Below, piece by piece: positions 7,042 to 15,788 of a DNA stretch of 22,047 nt; the first letter of the stretch is position 1; each line of letters starts with the position of its first letter. The notes under the pieces were generated by a model. It was not told the DNA's origin. It worked only from the letters and a program-made list of their open reading frames with translations, and did no database searches. The stretch is from positions 1 through 22,047 of the forward strand of contig JAKFEE010000010.1 in the NCBI GenBank assembly GCA_036675815.1, given 5' to 3'. The position numbers were made by a program, and so were the translations under genes. This DNA is from JAKFEE01 sp036675815. GTDB lineage: Bacteria; Pseudomonadota; Alphaproteobacteria; Rhodospirillales; Magnetospirillaceae.

Positions 7042-8433
7042 TTACAGCAGCAAAATCGACGCCAGACCGAGAAAGATGAAGAAGCCGAGGACGTCGGTCG
7101 TCGTCGTCAGGAACGGGCCCGCCGCCAGTGCCGGATCGATGTCCAGCCGAGCGAGGGTCAGGGGGATGAGCGTGCCGGCGATGCCGGCCCACAGCATGTT
7201 GAAGACCATGGCCGCCGCCAGCACCATGCCCAGTTCGGGGTAGCCGAACCACAAGGTGGCGACGCTGCCCATGATCAGGGCGAAAACCAGCCCGTTGAGG
7301 CCGCCGACCACCATTTCCTTGGCGATGACGCGCCACATGTTGGCCGGGCCGAGCTCCTTGGTCGCCAGGGAGCGCACGGTGACGGTGACCACCTGCATCC
7401 CGGCATTGCCGCCCATGGCGGCGACGATGGGCATCAGCACCGCCAGCGCGACGATCTTCTCGATGGTGGCGCCGAAATGCGAGATGACCCAGGATGCCAC
7501 CAACGTGTTGCACAAGGTGATGCTCAGCCAGCGGATGCGCCGCCAGGCGGTGCCGAACGTCGGAATGTGGATGTCGGAATTGCCGACGCCGGCCAGGCCC
7601 ATCATGTCGTGTTCGGCCTCTTCGTCGATGACGTCGACGACGTCGTCGACGGTGATGGTGCCGACCAGGCGCCCGGCGGCATCGACGACCGGCGCCGAGA
7701 CGAGATTGTGCTGGCGGAACAGGAAGGCGACTTCTTCCTGGTCCATGGTCACCGGCACCGGCTGCAACTCGCCCTGGATGATGTCGCGCAGGCGGATCGG
7801 CCGCTTCGAGCGCAGCAGGCGCGCCAAGCCGACCCGGCCGACCGGGCGGTGGCGGGGATCGACGACGTAGATGTCGTAGAATTCTTCCGGCAGCCCCCGC
7901 GAATCGCGCAGATGGTCGATGGTCTCGCCGACCGTCCAATAGGCCGGCACCGCCACCATCTCGCGCTGCATCAGGCGCCCGGCCGAATATTCGGGGAAGG
8001 CCAGGCCCTGCTCGATCAGGGTACGGCGCTCGGGCGGCAGCGCCTCGAGGACCCGATGCTGTTCCTCGTCGTCAAGCTGGTCGAGGAGGTAGACGGCGTC
8101 ATCCGAATCCAATTCGCCAACCAGGGTGGGCAGGCTGGCAAAGCCCAGGCGGGCGATGACCTCGTCACGCACCGGCTGCGACAACTCGATGAGGATGTCG
8201 GCGTTGAACTCGGGGCGGAGAAGCTCGACCAACTGGCCCCGCCGCTCGGGACCGAGGTGCTCGAGCAGGTCGGCCGCGTCGGAATAATGCAGAGGCAGCG
8301 CCAGGGTCAGGACGTCTTCGGTGCGCCCCTCGTCGAGCGCCTCGTGGATCGCCCGCACGAGTTCGGGCTTCAGGCCGTACTCCTCGTCGGCCTGCACCTC
8401 CTCGAAGGCTTGGAAGCGCCGCTCCTGTTCCAC
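7042..8433 (-). CDS. mgtE: Magnesium transporter MgtE
   Basis: Mg2+-gated magnesium channel of the inner membrane, 463 residues. Domain order: MgtE N domain of helical repeats (about 35-140), two CBS domains (about 150-275) that sense cytoplasmic Mg2+ in the family, a plug helix, then the transmembrane part (about 290-463) with GGNAGMQVVTVTVRSLA and the last helix TTTTDVLGFFIFLGLAS, whose Asp matches the pore aspartate of characterised MgtE. GTG start at 8433 with GGAG seven bases upstream. It follows a 21-codon ORF that ends four bases before it. No M-box-like leader was recognised in the short upstream region, which is limited to about 75 bases by the tRNA-Leu terminator. Confidence 0.96.
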   Translation of the reverse strand: MEQERRFQAFEEVQADEEYGLKPELVRAIHEALDEGRTEDVLTLALPLHYSDAADLLEHLGPERRGQLVELLRPEFNADILIELSQPVRDEVIARLGFASLPTLVGELDSDDAVYLLDQLDDEEQHRVLEALPPERRTLIEQGLAFPEYSAGRLMQREMVAVPAYWTVGETIDHLRDSRGLPEEFYDIYVVDPRHRPVGRVGLARLLRSKRPIRLRDIIQGELQPVPVTMDQEEVAFLFRQHNLVSAPVVDAAGRLVGTITVDDVVDVIDEEAEHDMMGLAGVGNSDIHIPTFGTAWRRIRWLSITLCNTLVASWVISHFGATIEKIVALAVLMPIVAAMGGNAGMQVVTVTVRSLATKELGPANMWRVIAKEMVVGGLNGLVFALIMGSVATLWFGYPELGMVLAAAMVFNMLWAGIAGTLIPLTLARLDIDPALAAGPFLTTTTDVLGFFIFLGLASILLL

Positions 8434-8437
8434 AGGT

Positions 8438-8503
8438 CTACTCCGCCTGGCCCGCGTCGAGGCGAATCGGCCCAGGCACGCTGGCGCGCCGCTCCGTGGT
8501 CAT
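8438..8503 (-). CDS. Short upstream ORF of mgtE (possible leader peptide)
   Basis: 21 codons, MTTERRASVPGPIRLDAGQAE, with GGGAGG six bases before the ATG and a stop four bases before the GTG of mgtE. It is out of frame with mgtE. The good ribosome site and the close junction suggest that its translation could be coupled to mgtE, either as a leader or to aid initiation. No known leader peptide sequence is recognised, so it may also be an incidental ORF. Confidence 0.35.
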   Translation of the reverse strand: MTTERRASVPGPIRLDAGQAE

Positions 8504-8578
8504 GCTCCGCCTCCCGCGACATTCCGATATGCGTGCTGCCGGCCCGGCCGGATGGCGCGAGCCTGCGGGTCTGCCCCT

Positions 8579-8618
8579 AAAAAAGCCTAGGCCCGCCGCG
8601 GCGAACCGGGCGGGCCTA
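8579..8618 (-). terminator. Rho-independent terminator of tRNA-Leu
   Basis: On the minus strand a perfect 10-bp GC-rich stem (TAGGCCCGCC at 8588-8597 pairing with 8609-8618), with an 11-base loop, is followed within four bases by a run of six T (8579-8584). It begins five bases past the CCA end of the tRNA and separates it from mgtE. Confidence 0.88.
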
Positions 8619-8622
8619 TGAG

Positions 8623-8709
8623 TGGTGCGGTCGAGAAGACTCGAACTTCCACGGGAGTTACCCCACAGCGACCTCAACGCTGCGCGTCTACCAGTTCCGC
8701 CACGACCGC
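8623..8709 (-). tRNA. tRNA-Leu (anticodon GAG)
   Basis: 87 bases including an encoded CCA. The acceptor stem GCGGTCG (8703-8709) pairs with CGACCGC (8627-8633). The anticodon arm is CAGCG-TTGAGGT-CGCTG, giving anticodon GAG, which reads CUC/CUU codons. A long variable arm (TGGGGTAACTCCCG region) shows it is a class II tRNA, as expected for leucine. The T arm contains GTTCGAGTC. It is divergent from lipB and ends in an intrinsic terminator. Confidence 0.97.
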
Positions 8710-8737
8710 AATCTCTATTGGCTTCGCCCCGAAAGTC

Positions 8738-8767
8738 TTGACCGTTAGGGTCTGGAGCAAATAGCAA
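8738..8767 (+). promoter_or_regulatory. Candidate sigma-70 promoter of lipB
   Basis: TTGACC (8738-8743, five of six to consensus) and TAGCAA (8762-8767, weak), 18 bases apart, end 38 bases before the lipB ATG. The gap is shared with the divergent tRNA-Leu promoter. Confidence 0.35.
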
Positions 8768-8805
8768 ATCGGCTGAGGCGGATCAAGCGCCGTTTGAGGG
8801 AAACG

Positions 8806-9465
8806 ATGAGATCGATGATCGAATGGCGGATCAGCGACGCGCGGGTGGCCTATCCCGAGGCGCTGGCCGAGATGGACCGCCGCGTCGCGGCCATCCACGC
8901 CGGCCGGGCCGGTGAACTGGTGTGGCTGCTGGAGCACCCGCCCCTCTATACGGCAGGCACCAGCGCCAAGCCCGAAGACCTGCTGGAGCCCGACCGCTTC
9001 CCCGTCTACGCCGCCGGCCGCGGCGGCCAATACACCTATCACGGCCCCGGCCAGCGCGTGGCCTATGTGATGCTCGATCTACAGCGCCGTGGCGCCGACG
9101 TGCGGCGGTACGTTCGCGGCCTGGAGGAATGGCTGATTCGCACCCTCGCCCGCTTCAACGTCGCCGGCCTGCACCGCGACGGCCGCGTCGGCATCTGGGT
9201 CGAGCGCGGCGGCGGGCGCGAGGACAAGATCGCCGCCATCGGCGTGCGCGTGCGCCACTGGGTCACCTTCCATGGCGTCGCCCTCAACGTCGATCCCGAT
9301 CTGTCGCATTTCGCCGGAATCGTCCCCTGCGGCATCCGCCAGCACGGCGTCACCTCGCTGTGGGACTTGGGCCTGAGCCCGACCATGGCCGAGGTCGACC
9401 TCGCCCTGCGCGACTCCTTTGGGGAAGTGTTTGCCACCAATGGCGAAATTCACCCCGGCTGGTGA
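8806..9465 (+). CDS. lipB: Lipoyl(octanoyl) transferase
   Basis: Moves the octanoyl group from octanoyl-ACP to lipoyl domains of 2-oxoacid dehydrogenases and the glycine cleavage H protein, the first step of lipoate synthesis. 219 residues. Signature blocks are RGGQYTYHGPGQRVAYVMLDL (72-92), KIAAIGVRVRHWVTFHG with the active-site Lys141, and IVPCGIRQHGVTSL with the nucleophilic Cys175. The ATG at 8806 has GAGGGA about six bases upstream and is preferred; another ATG at 8815 is possible. It stands alone between tRNA-Leu and the GGDEF gene. Confidence 0.96.
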   Translation: MRSMIEWRISDARVAYPEALAEMDRRVAAIHAGRAGELVWLLEHPPLYTAGTSAKPEDLLEPDRFPVYAAGRGGQYTYHGPGQRVAYVMLDLQRRGADVRRYVRGLEEWLIRTLARFNVAGLHRDGRVGIWVERGGGREDKIAAIGVRVRHWVTFHGVALNVDPDLSHFAGIVPCGIRQHGVTSLWDLGLSPTMAEVDLALRDSFGEVFATNGEIHPGW

Positions 9466-9600
9466 GCCCTACCACCCGTCGGTAGTGGTTTCTATCCCCA
9501 CCGGCGTGCCGCTGCCCCCTTTATAGCCGCCTTGGCCGGCGGGGGCTCATGACAGACTGGCCCAGCCATGATGCCTTCCGCCTCTTACCAGGAGAGATGC

Positions 9601-10584
9601 GTGCCCCGGCAGATCGACGAACTGGCGCTGCAGCAGTTGGAAACGACCACTGTCGAGCATCTGAAGTGGTTGAAGCGAATCCACGCCGCCTTGCTGTTCG
9701 GCGAAGCCTGCGACCCGCACCCCGCCGAGATTCCGGCCCTGCTCCAGGACTGGATGGAAGCTGCCGAGGTGTCGCCGTCCATCGCGCGCGAACGCGACGA
9801 GGTCTATGCCCGCCTGCACTGGGCCTGGCAGCTCATGGCGAGCCGCGCGGCGCTGCTCATGGAGCGGGTGGCGCGGCGCGCGGGCGCGGCCTCCGAGGAC
9901 TACCATGCCTTCATGGCCGGTGTCGAAGCCTACGGCTGCAGCCTGCATCGCCTGGAATCGATGCTGCGCCAGTGTCTGGCCGAGACCGACCCGCTGACCG
10001 GCGTCAACAATCGCCTGGGCATGCGGCGCGATCTCGAGCGGGAATGGCAACGCGCCGTGCGCACCGGGCAGCCCTGCTCCATCGCCCTGGTCGATCTGGA
10101 CCATTTCAAGCGCGTCAACGACCGCTTCGGCCACGCCGCCGGCGACACGGTCCTGAGTCAGGCCGCCGAGTTCTTCATGCGGCGCCTGCGCCCCTACGAC
10201 CGCGTTTACCGCTATGGCGGCGAGGAATTCCTGTTCGTGCTGCCGAACGCCGACTTGGCCCGCGCCCGCCGCGTTCTCGAGCGCCTACGTACGCGCCTGG
10301 CGCGGCTTCCCATCGCCCTCGGTGACAGCACGTCGCTGCAGATCACCTGCTCGATCGGCGTGGCCGACATGTCGACTCCGGCGTCGACGCCGGATGTGGC
10401 CGTGGAATTGGCCGACGCCGCCGTATACATGGCCAAGGAAGCCGGCCGCAACCGCATCTGCCTCAGTTGCGATGACACCTTGGACGGTGCGGAAACGGAT
10501 CAGGTCAAAGGCGCGGCGGCCGACCCCAGGCCGGAAGTCGGCTTCGCCCTTCACGTGCCGCCGGCACGCGAGCTGCGCGGCTAG
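9601..10584 (+). CDS. Diguanylate cyclase with degenerate CZB-like N-terminal domain
   Basis: Makes cyclic di-GMP from two GTP. 327 residues from the GTG at 9601, chosen because AGGAGAG (9590-9596) lies four bases upstream; an in-frame ATG at 9568 would add 11 residues. The GGDEF domain shows DPLTGVNNR (130-138), LVDLDHFKRVND (163-174), the inhibitory I-site RPYD (197-200) and active-site GGEEF (206-210) at the correct five-residue spacing. The N-terminal 125 residues are helical. They align by eye with the zinc-binding CZB domain of E. coli DgcZ (EHLKW at 19-23, LLQDW at 47-51, LHWAW at 72-76), but the cysteine ligand is replaced (Ala46) and only some histidines remain. The protein has no membrane segment. 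A role in signalling to biofilm or motility is inferred from the family. Confidence 0.9.
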   Translation: MPRQIDELALQQLETTTVEHLKWLKRIHAALLFGEACDPHPAEIPALLQDWMEAAEVSPSIARERDEVYARLHWAWQLMASRAALLMERVARRAGAASEDYHAFMAGVEAYGCSLHRLESMLRQCLAETDPLTGVNNRLGMRRDLEREWQRAVRTGQPCSIALVDLDHFKRVNDRFGHAAGDTVLSQAAEFFMRRLRPYDRVYRYGGEEFLFVLPNADLARARRVLERLRTRLARLPIALGDSTSLQITCSIGVADMSTPASTPDVAVELADAAVYMAKEAGRNRICLSCDDTLDGAETDQVKGAAADPRPEVGFALHVPPARELRG

Positions 10585-10623
10585 AGCGCAATGGATTTGG
10601 CTTCGCGCTCCGGCTGAACCGTC

Positions 10624-10686
10624 AGATGGAGCGCGAACCTCCAGGTCCGCACGCGAAATGCGGAGCTGGAGCTCCGCGCTCCATCT
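10624..10686 (-). repeat. Double-hairpin intergenic repeat, copy 3 (reverse orientation), with long outer arms
   Basis: Hairpins GCGAACC-TCCA-GGTCCGC (10633-10650, one broken pair) and GCGGAGC-TGGA-GCTCCGC (10660-10677). The whole is bracketed by a perfect 11-bp inverted repeat, AGATGGAGCGC (10624-10634) and GCGCTCCATCT (10676-10686), partly overlapping the inner stems. It lies between the convergent GGDEF and acylphosphatase genes. A further GAGCGC/GCGCTC pair (10584-10610) sits beside it. Confidence 0.9.
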
Positions 10687-10703
10687 TCATTCCGCTCTTG
10701 GCA

Positions 10704-10985
10704 TCAGCCCGTCGCATGCTGATGGAACCCGGCGCCGTCGGGCGGCGGGCATGGGGTGACTTCGATGGCGGTGACGCGAGCGGCCGGCGGCCCGGCGCGG
10801 CAGTCCTCCAACATCGCGTCCACCTCGGCCTCCGGCCCGCTGAACACCGCCTCGACCGCACCATCGCGGCGATTGCGGACCCAACCGGACAGGCCGCGTC
10901 GGCTGGCTTGGTCCACCGTCCAGCCCCGGTACCAAACCCCCTGGACCCTGCCTTCGATTCGCACGCGGACGCTTTTCTCGCCCAT
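10704..10985 (-). CDS. acyP: Acylphosphatase
   Basis: Small cytoplasmic enzyme hydrolysing acyl phosphates such as acetyl phosphate. 93 residues, normal family length. The active-site loop GRVQGVWYRGW (12-22) supplies the phosphate-binding Arg20, and GLSGWVRNRRDGAVEAVFSG (31-50) carries the catalytic Asn38. The ATG at 10985 gives MGEKSVRVRIEGRVQGV, the expected start, with GAGGG upstream; the open frame extends further 5' but overlaps a strong hairpin and has no homology there. The C-terminal residues after PCPPPDG are not family-typical. It lies 109 bases after boxA on the same strand, behind a probable terminator, so it is likely a separate unit. Confidence 0.92.
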   Translation of the reverse strand: MGEKSVRVRIEGRVQGVWYRGWTVDQASRRGLSGWVRNRRDGAVEAVFSGPEAEVDAMLEDCRAGPPAARVTAIEVTPCPPPDGAGFHQHATG

Positions 10986-11048
10986 ATTCGGAGCCCTCGC
11001 CGCTGCCTCCCCATGAAGTGCTGAATATCGGCAGGCCCCCAACGCGGT

Positions 11049-11078
11049 CAACCCCGCGCGGCAGCCCGCGCGGGGTTG
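11049..11078 (-). terminator. Strong hairpin after boxA, probable box operon terminator
   Basis: A perfect 13-bp stem with a four-base loop. Its minus-strand left arm is CAACCCCGCGCGG-like and extremely GC rich. It lies 16 bases after the boxA stop. No clear T-run follows, so it could act as a transcript-end barrier rather than a classical intrinsic terminator. Confidence 0.5.
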
Positions 11079-11094
11079 GCCTTGCACCCTGCCG

Positions 11095-12282
11095 TCAGTA
11101 GGTCTCGACGTGGAAGCGGCCTTGCCGGCGCATCTCGGCCTGCAGAGCCGGCCAGTCGAGGCCGCGATCGCGGCAGATCTCGACGAGCGCCTCGTCGCAG
11201 CCCTGCTCCATGCCCTTGAGGCCGCAGATGAAGACGAAGGTGTGCTCGCTGGCCAGCAGCGCCGCCAGATCATCGGCGCGCTGGCGCATACGGTCCTGGA
11301 CATAATGCTTGGGCTCGCCCGGCACGCGCGAGAACGCCAGGTTGGTGTCGATCAGGCTGGCCGGCAGTTTGGTCAGCGGCCCGAAATACGGCAGTTCGCC
11401 GGCGGTGCGGGCGCCGAAGAACAGCATCAGCTTGCCGGTGGCGTCGCGCATGGCCCGCCGCCGGCGCTCGGTGAAGGCGCGGAACGGCGCCGCACCGGTG
11501 CCGGTGCAGATCATGACGATGTTGGCCTCGCGGTGGTTCGGCATGAGGAAGGCGTCGCCGAACGGCCCCGTCACCTGCACGGTGTCGTCCTTCTTGAGGT
11601 CGCAGACGTAGTTCGAGGCGACGCCGCCGGCGACCCGCTTCACCGTCAGCGACAGGTTGTTGTGGTCGGGGCGCTCGCCGTCGCGCGGGCTGGCCACCGA
11701 GTACAGGCGCATCATGTGCGGGCGGCCGCGCGCATCCTCGCCGGGCGGGATGATGCCGATGCTCTGGCCCTCGAGCACCGGAAAGGCCTGGTGGCCAAAG
11801 TCGAGGACGATGTGGTGGATGTCCGACTCGGCCGCGGCGTCGGTGATGCGGTAATTGCCGGCGACGCGCGCCACGGCCGGCCGCTCGCGGGTGTAGAGGT
11901 TGACGTAGGGGTGGGCGGCCGAGAACGGCGGCGGCAGCCGGCTGCCGGTGGCGCTGGTGGCCACCTCGCGGATGGCCGCCACCTCGCCGGGCTCGGGCTC
12001 GGCCGGCGCGTCGGCCGAGGGCGTCTCCTGCGGCGGCAGGTCGTCCCACGAGAACTGCTCCTCCAGCGTCCACGGCCGGCTGACCAGGTGCCAGTTGTCG
12101 ATGGCCCCCGTCGGGCACGGCGACACGCACAGCCGGCACTCCTCGCACTTGTCGAAATCGACGACGTAGTTGTTGGCGTCGTGGGTGATGGCGTCGATCG
12201 GGCAGGTATCCTCGCAGGTGTTGCAGCGGATGCAGATGGCCGGATCGATGAGATGCTGGCGCTTCATGGTCGTGGCGTTCAT
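11095..12282 (-). CDS. boxA: Benzoyl-CoA 2,3-epoxidase reductase component
   Basis: NADPH-dependent reductase that passes electrons to the BoxB oxygenase in aerobic benzoyl-CoA degradation. 395 residues. The N-terminal ferredoxin-like part binds two 4Fe-4S clusters: CIRCNTCEDTCP (Cys17, 20, 23, 27) and CEECRLCVSPCP (Cys46, 49, 52, 56). A Pro/Glu-rich linker (about 80-115) follows. The C-terminal ferredoxin-NADP reductase fold shows the FAD motif RLYSVASPRDG, the NADP loop CTGTGAAPFRAF and the end RQGRFHVETY. The ATG at 12282 has AGGAG about ten bases upstream. It is third in the boxC-boxB-boxA order, separated from boxB by 139 bases that hold a double-hairpin repeat. Confidence 0.95.
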   Translation of the reverse strand: MNATTMKRQHLIDPAICIRCNTCEDTCPIDAITHDANNYVVDFDKCEECRLCVSPCPTGAIDNWHLVSRPWTLEEQFSWDDLPPQETPSADAPAEPEPGEVAAIREVATSATGSRLPPPFSAAHPYVNLYTRERPAVARVAGNYRITDAAAESDIHHIVLDFGHQAFPVLEGQSIGIIPPGEDARGRPHMMRLYSVASPRDGERPDHNNLSLTVKRVAGGVASNYVCDLKKDDTVQVTGPFGDAFLMPNHREANIVMICTGTGAAPFRAFTERRRRAMRDATGKLMLFFGARTAGELPYFGPLTKLPASLIDTNLAFSRVPGEPKHYVQDRMRQRADDLAALLASEHTFVFICGLKGMEQGCDEALVEICRDRGLDWPALQAEMRRQGRFHVETY

Positions 12283-12320
12283 GGCGGCTGCTCCTGCGTG
12301 ATCTAACTGCTCTGGCCTTC

Positions 12321-12396
12321 TTCGTCATTCCCGCGAAAGCGGGAATCCGTTCCGTCTGCCGGCGGACTGGACCCCCGCTTTCGCGGGGGTGACGAA
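12321..12396. repeat. Second-family double-hairpin repeat between boxB and boxA
   Basis: Outer arms TTCGTCA (12321-12327) and TGACGAA (12390-12396) enclose hairpin ATTCCCGC-GAAA-GCGGGAAT (12327-12346) and hairpin ACCCCCGC-TTTC-GCGGGGGT (12371-12390). The CATTCCCGCGAAAGCGGGAAT core is a repeat type met in many proteobacterial genomes. It is seen only once in this window. Confidence 0.85.
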
Positions 12397-12421
12397 AAAA
12401 GAGCGGCGGGGCGTGTACTGA

Positions 12422-13843
<1,422 letters not shown>

Positions 13844-13846
13844 GGC

Positions 13847-15496
13847 TTAGACCCTCTCCTCGTTGTAATCGGCCCGCTTGCCGGTTCCATACAATTTCAG
13901 TGCGCCGCCCTCGCCCACCGCGTTGGGGCGCTGGAAGATCCAGTTCTGCCAGGCGGTGAGGCGGCCGAAGATCTTGGTTTCCATCGTCTCCGGGCCGGCG
14001 AAGCGCAGATTGGCCTCGAGCCCGGTGAGCGCGTCGGTCGAGAAGCTGGCGCGCTCCTCGATGACCAGGCGGATCTCGTCCTCCCAGTCGATGTCGTCAG
14101 GGGCGGCGGTGACCAGGCCGGCGCGCTCGGCATCGCCGGCGTCGAGATCGTCGCCGATCAGGCTGCGCGCCCTCTCCAGCGTCTCGGCCTCGCCGAGGAA
14201 GCGCGTCGCCAGCCGCGACAGGCCGTTGCCCATCGGGTAGAGGCCGAAATTCGACTCGGTGAGGCTGATGCTCGCCGGCGCCTTGTTGTCGCCTTCGAAG
14301 GTGCCTTCCAGCATGTAGGAGCGGTCGGCGGCGAAGGCGATTTCCAGCAGGAAGCCGACGAAGCAGCTCCCCGGCTCGATCAGGGCGAACAGCGAGCGCG
14401 ACGAGGTGTCGAGGCGCTTCATCACCCGCTTCCAGAACAGCACCACCTCGCGCACCAGCCAATCGTCGCCGGCCTGGCGCAGCAGCGCGTCGTAGCCGGC
14501 CACCCGCGCCGCGTCGCCTTCGCTGCGCAGCACCCATGAGGTGACCTTCGGCTCGTTGAGGCGCAGATGCAGGATGGCGTCGTCGAGCTCGCGGGCGAGC
14601 TGCAGCGGCCAGAACTTGTCGGCCTGGGCGGCGACCGCGGCGGCGGCGGTCGGGGCATCGGCCGCCGGCCCCTTGATGGTGAAGGCGGCGCTACGGGTGC
14701 GACGGTCGATGGCGACCTGCACGTATTGATAGGCAACGCCGTCGGCGCCGATGTCACGCTGGAGCGGCGTCAGGGTGACGCCCTTGGCCCCGCGCGGGCG
14801 GTCGGAGGTGCCGGCCAGTTTCTCGGCGCGCTGGCGCACGGCGTCCTTGAAGCCCGACGAGGCGACGACCTCGTCGACCAGGCGCCAGTCGACGGCGCGC
14901 TTGCCCTTCACACCCTCCTCGATGGTGCAGAAGATATCGGCGCGGTCGCGGCGCACCTTGCGCTTGTCGACGACGCGGGTCAGGCCGCCGGTACCCGGCA
15001 GCACCGCCAGCAGCGGCACCTCGGGCAGCGACACGGCACTGTTGCCGTCGTCGACCATCATGATCCAATCGGTGGCCAGCGCCAGCTCGTAGCCGCCGCC
15101 GGCGGCGGTGCCATTGACCGCGCACAGGTATTTCTGACCGGAATTCTCGGAAGCGTCCTCGATCGACAGGCGCGTCTCGTTGGTGAACTTGCAGAAATTG
15201 ACCTTGTGGCCGTGGGTGGTCAGCCCGAGCATGCGGATGTTGGCGCCGGCACAGAAGATCTTGTCCTTGGCCGAGTTCATCACCACCGCGCGTACCTCGG
15301 GGTGCTCGAAGCGCAGACGCTGGATCGCGTCGTGCAGCTCGATGTCGACCGAGAGGTCGTACGAGTTCATCTTGAGCTCGTAGCCGTCGAACAGGCCGCC
15401 GTTGGCGTCCACGTCCATGGTCAAGGTGGCGATCTCGCCATCGAAGGCGAGCTTCCAATGCTTATAGCGGTCGGGGTGCGTCTGAAAGTCGATCAT
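13847..15496 (-). CDS. boxC: 2,3-epoxybenzoyl-CoA dihydrolase (ring cleavage)
   Basis: Opens the ring of 2,3-epoxybenzoyl-CoA by hydrolysis, giving 3,4-dehydroadipyl-CoA semialdehyde and formate without oxygen. 549 residues from the ATG at 15496; an earlier in-frame start at 15529 would run into the promoter -10 and is rejected. Two crotonase-type regions are visible. The N-terminal one has KIFCAGANIRMLG and an oxyanion-hole block AVNGTAAGGGYELALATDW. The C-terminal one has LIEPGSCFVGFLLEIAFAADR and ISLTESNFGLYPMGNGLSRLA, with the conserved glutamates of the family. It is the first gene of the boxCBA operon and has its own probable repressible promoter. Confidence 0.96.
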   Translation of the reverse strand: MIDFQTHPDRYKHWKLAFDGEIATLTMDVDANGGLFDGYELKMNSYDLSVDIELHDAIQRLRFEHPEVRAVVMNSAKDKIFCAGANIRMLGLTTHGHKVNFCKFTNETRLSIEDASENSGQKYLCAVNGTAAGGGYELALATDWIMMVDDGNSAVSLPEVPLLAVLPGTGGLTRVVDKRKVRRDRADIFCTIEEGVKGKRAVDWRLVDEVVASSGFKDAVRQRAEKLAGTSDRPRGAKGVTLTPLQRDIGADGVAYQYVQVAIDRRTRSAAFTIKGPAADAPTAAAAVAAQADKFWPLQLARELDDAILHLRLNEPKVTSWVLRSEGDAARVAGYDALLRQAGDDWLVREVVLFWKRVMKRLDTSSRSLFALIEPGSCFVGFLLEIAFAADRSYMLEGTFEGDNKAPASISLTESNFGLYPMGNGLSRLATRFLGEAETLERARSLIGDDLDAGDAERAGLVTAAPDDIDWEDEIRLVIEERASFSTDALTGLEANLRFAGPETMETKIFGRLTAWQNWIFQRPNAVGEGGALKLYGTGKRADYNEERV

Positions 15497-15524
15497 AGCG
15501 CCTGCCTTCGCAACGTTTCTGAGC

Positions 15525-15556
15525 TGCACTATAATGCACGTTGTTGCGAGCTACAA
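15525..15556 (-). promoter_or_regulatory. boxC promoter with overlapping BoxR-type operator
   Basis: The minus strand reads TTGTAG (-35-like, 15551-15556), a 17-base spacer, then TATAGT (-10, 15528-15533), 31 bases before the boxC ATG. The -10 lies inside TGCATTATAGTGCA (15525-15538), a TGCA-N6-TGCA inverted repeat. BoxR and BzdR operators are known to contain TGCA repeats, and a boxR gene lies 1.3 kb away, so repression by blocking the -10 is likely. A third TGCA is at 15567-15570. Confidence 0.6.
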
Positions 15557-15670
15557 TCAGACAAACTGCATTAAGCTGCCTTAGCCGTTGATGAAAAAGC
15601 AGTATCCCACATACCAAGGTTTAAGTTTAGGCGAGCAAAGGGAATAGGCGCGGCGGCGGGCCAATGACCG

Positions 15671-15729
15671 CGGAGCGCGGAGCTCCAGCTCCGCAACACA
15701 AGGAAGCGGACCTGGCGGTCCGCGCTCCA
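15671..15729 (+). repeat. Double-hairpin intergenic repeat, copy 4
   Basis: Hairpin GCGGAGC-TCCA-GCTCCGC (15677-15694) and hairpin GCGGACC-TGGC-GGTCCGC (15706-15723). Outer flanks are GGAGCGC and GCGCTCC. It lies between the hydrolase stop and the boxC promoter, in a 292-base gap whose AT-richer part (about 15540-15640) also holds the upstream regulatory sequences of box. Confidence 0.9.
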
Positions 15730-15788
15730 AGTGGTGGCGGAGCGCGGTCAACGTGGGATTTGAACGAGGCGGCTGCCGCGAGGCGCCT

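Noticed and set aside
8504..8578. M-box-like riboswitch before mgtE
   Set aside because: Only about 75 bases lie between the tRNA terminator and the upstream ORF, too short for a known M-box, and no conserved core is recognised.
6988..8580. A 530-codon open frame on the plus strand
   Set aside because: It runs opposite mgtE, is rich in Asp/Gly/His/Arg with no motif, and is a codon-bias shadow.
9466..9500. Hairpin ACCAC...GTGGT after lipB as a terminator
   Set aside because: The stem is only five pairs with competing alternatives and no T-run follows.
10986..11303. In-frame extension of the acylphosphatase upstream of 10985
   Set aside because: It crosses a 13-bp perfect hairpin and the 3' end of boxA, and acylphosphatases are about 90 residues.
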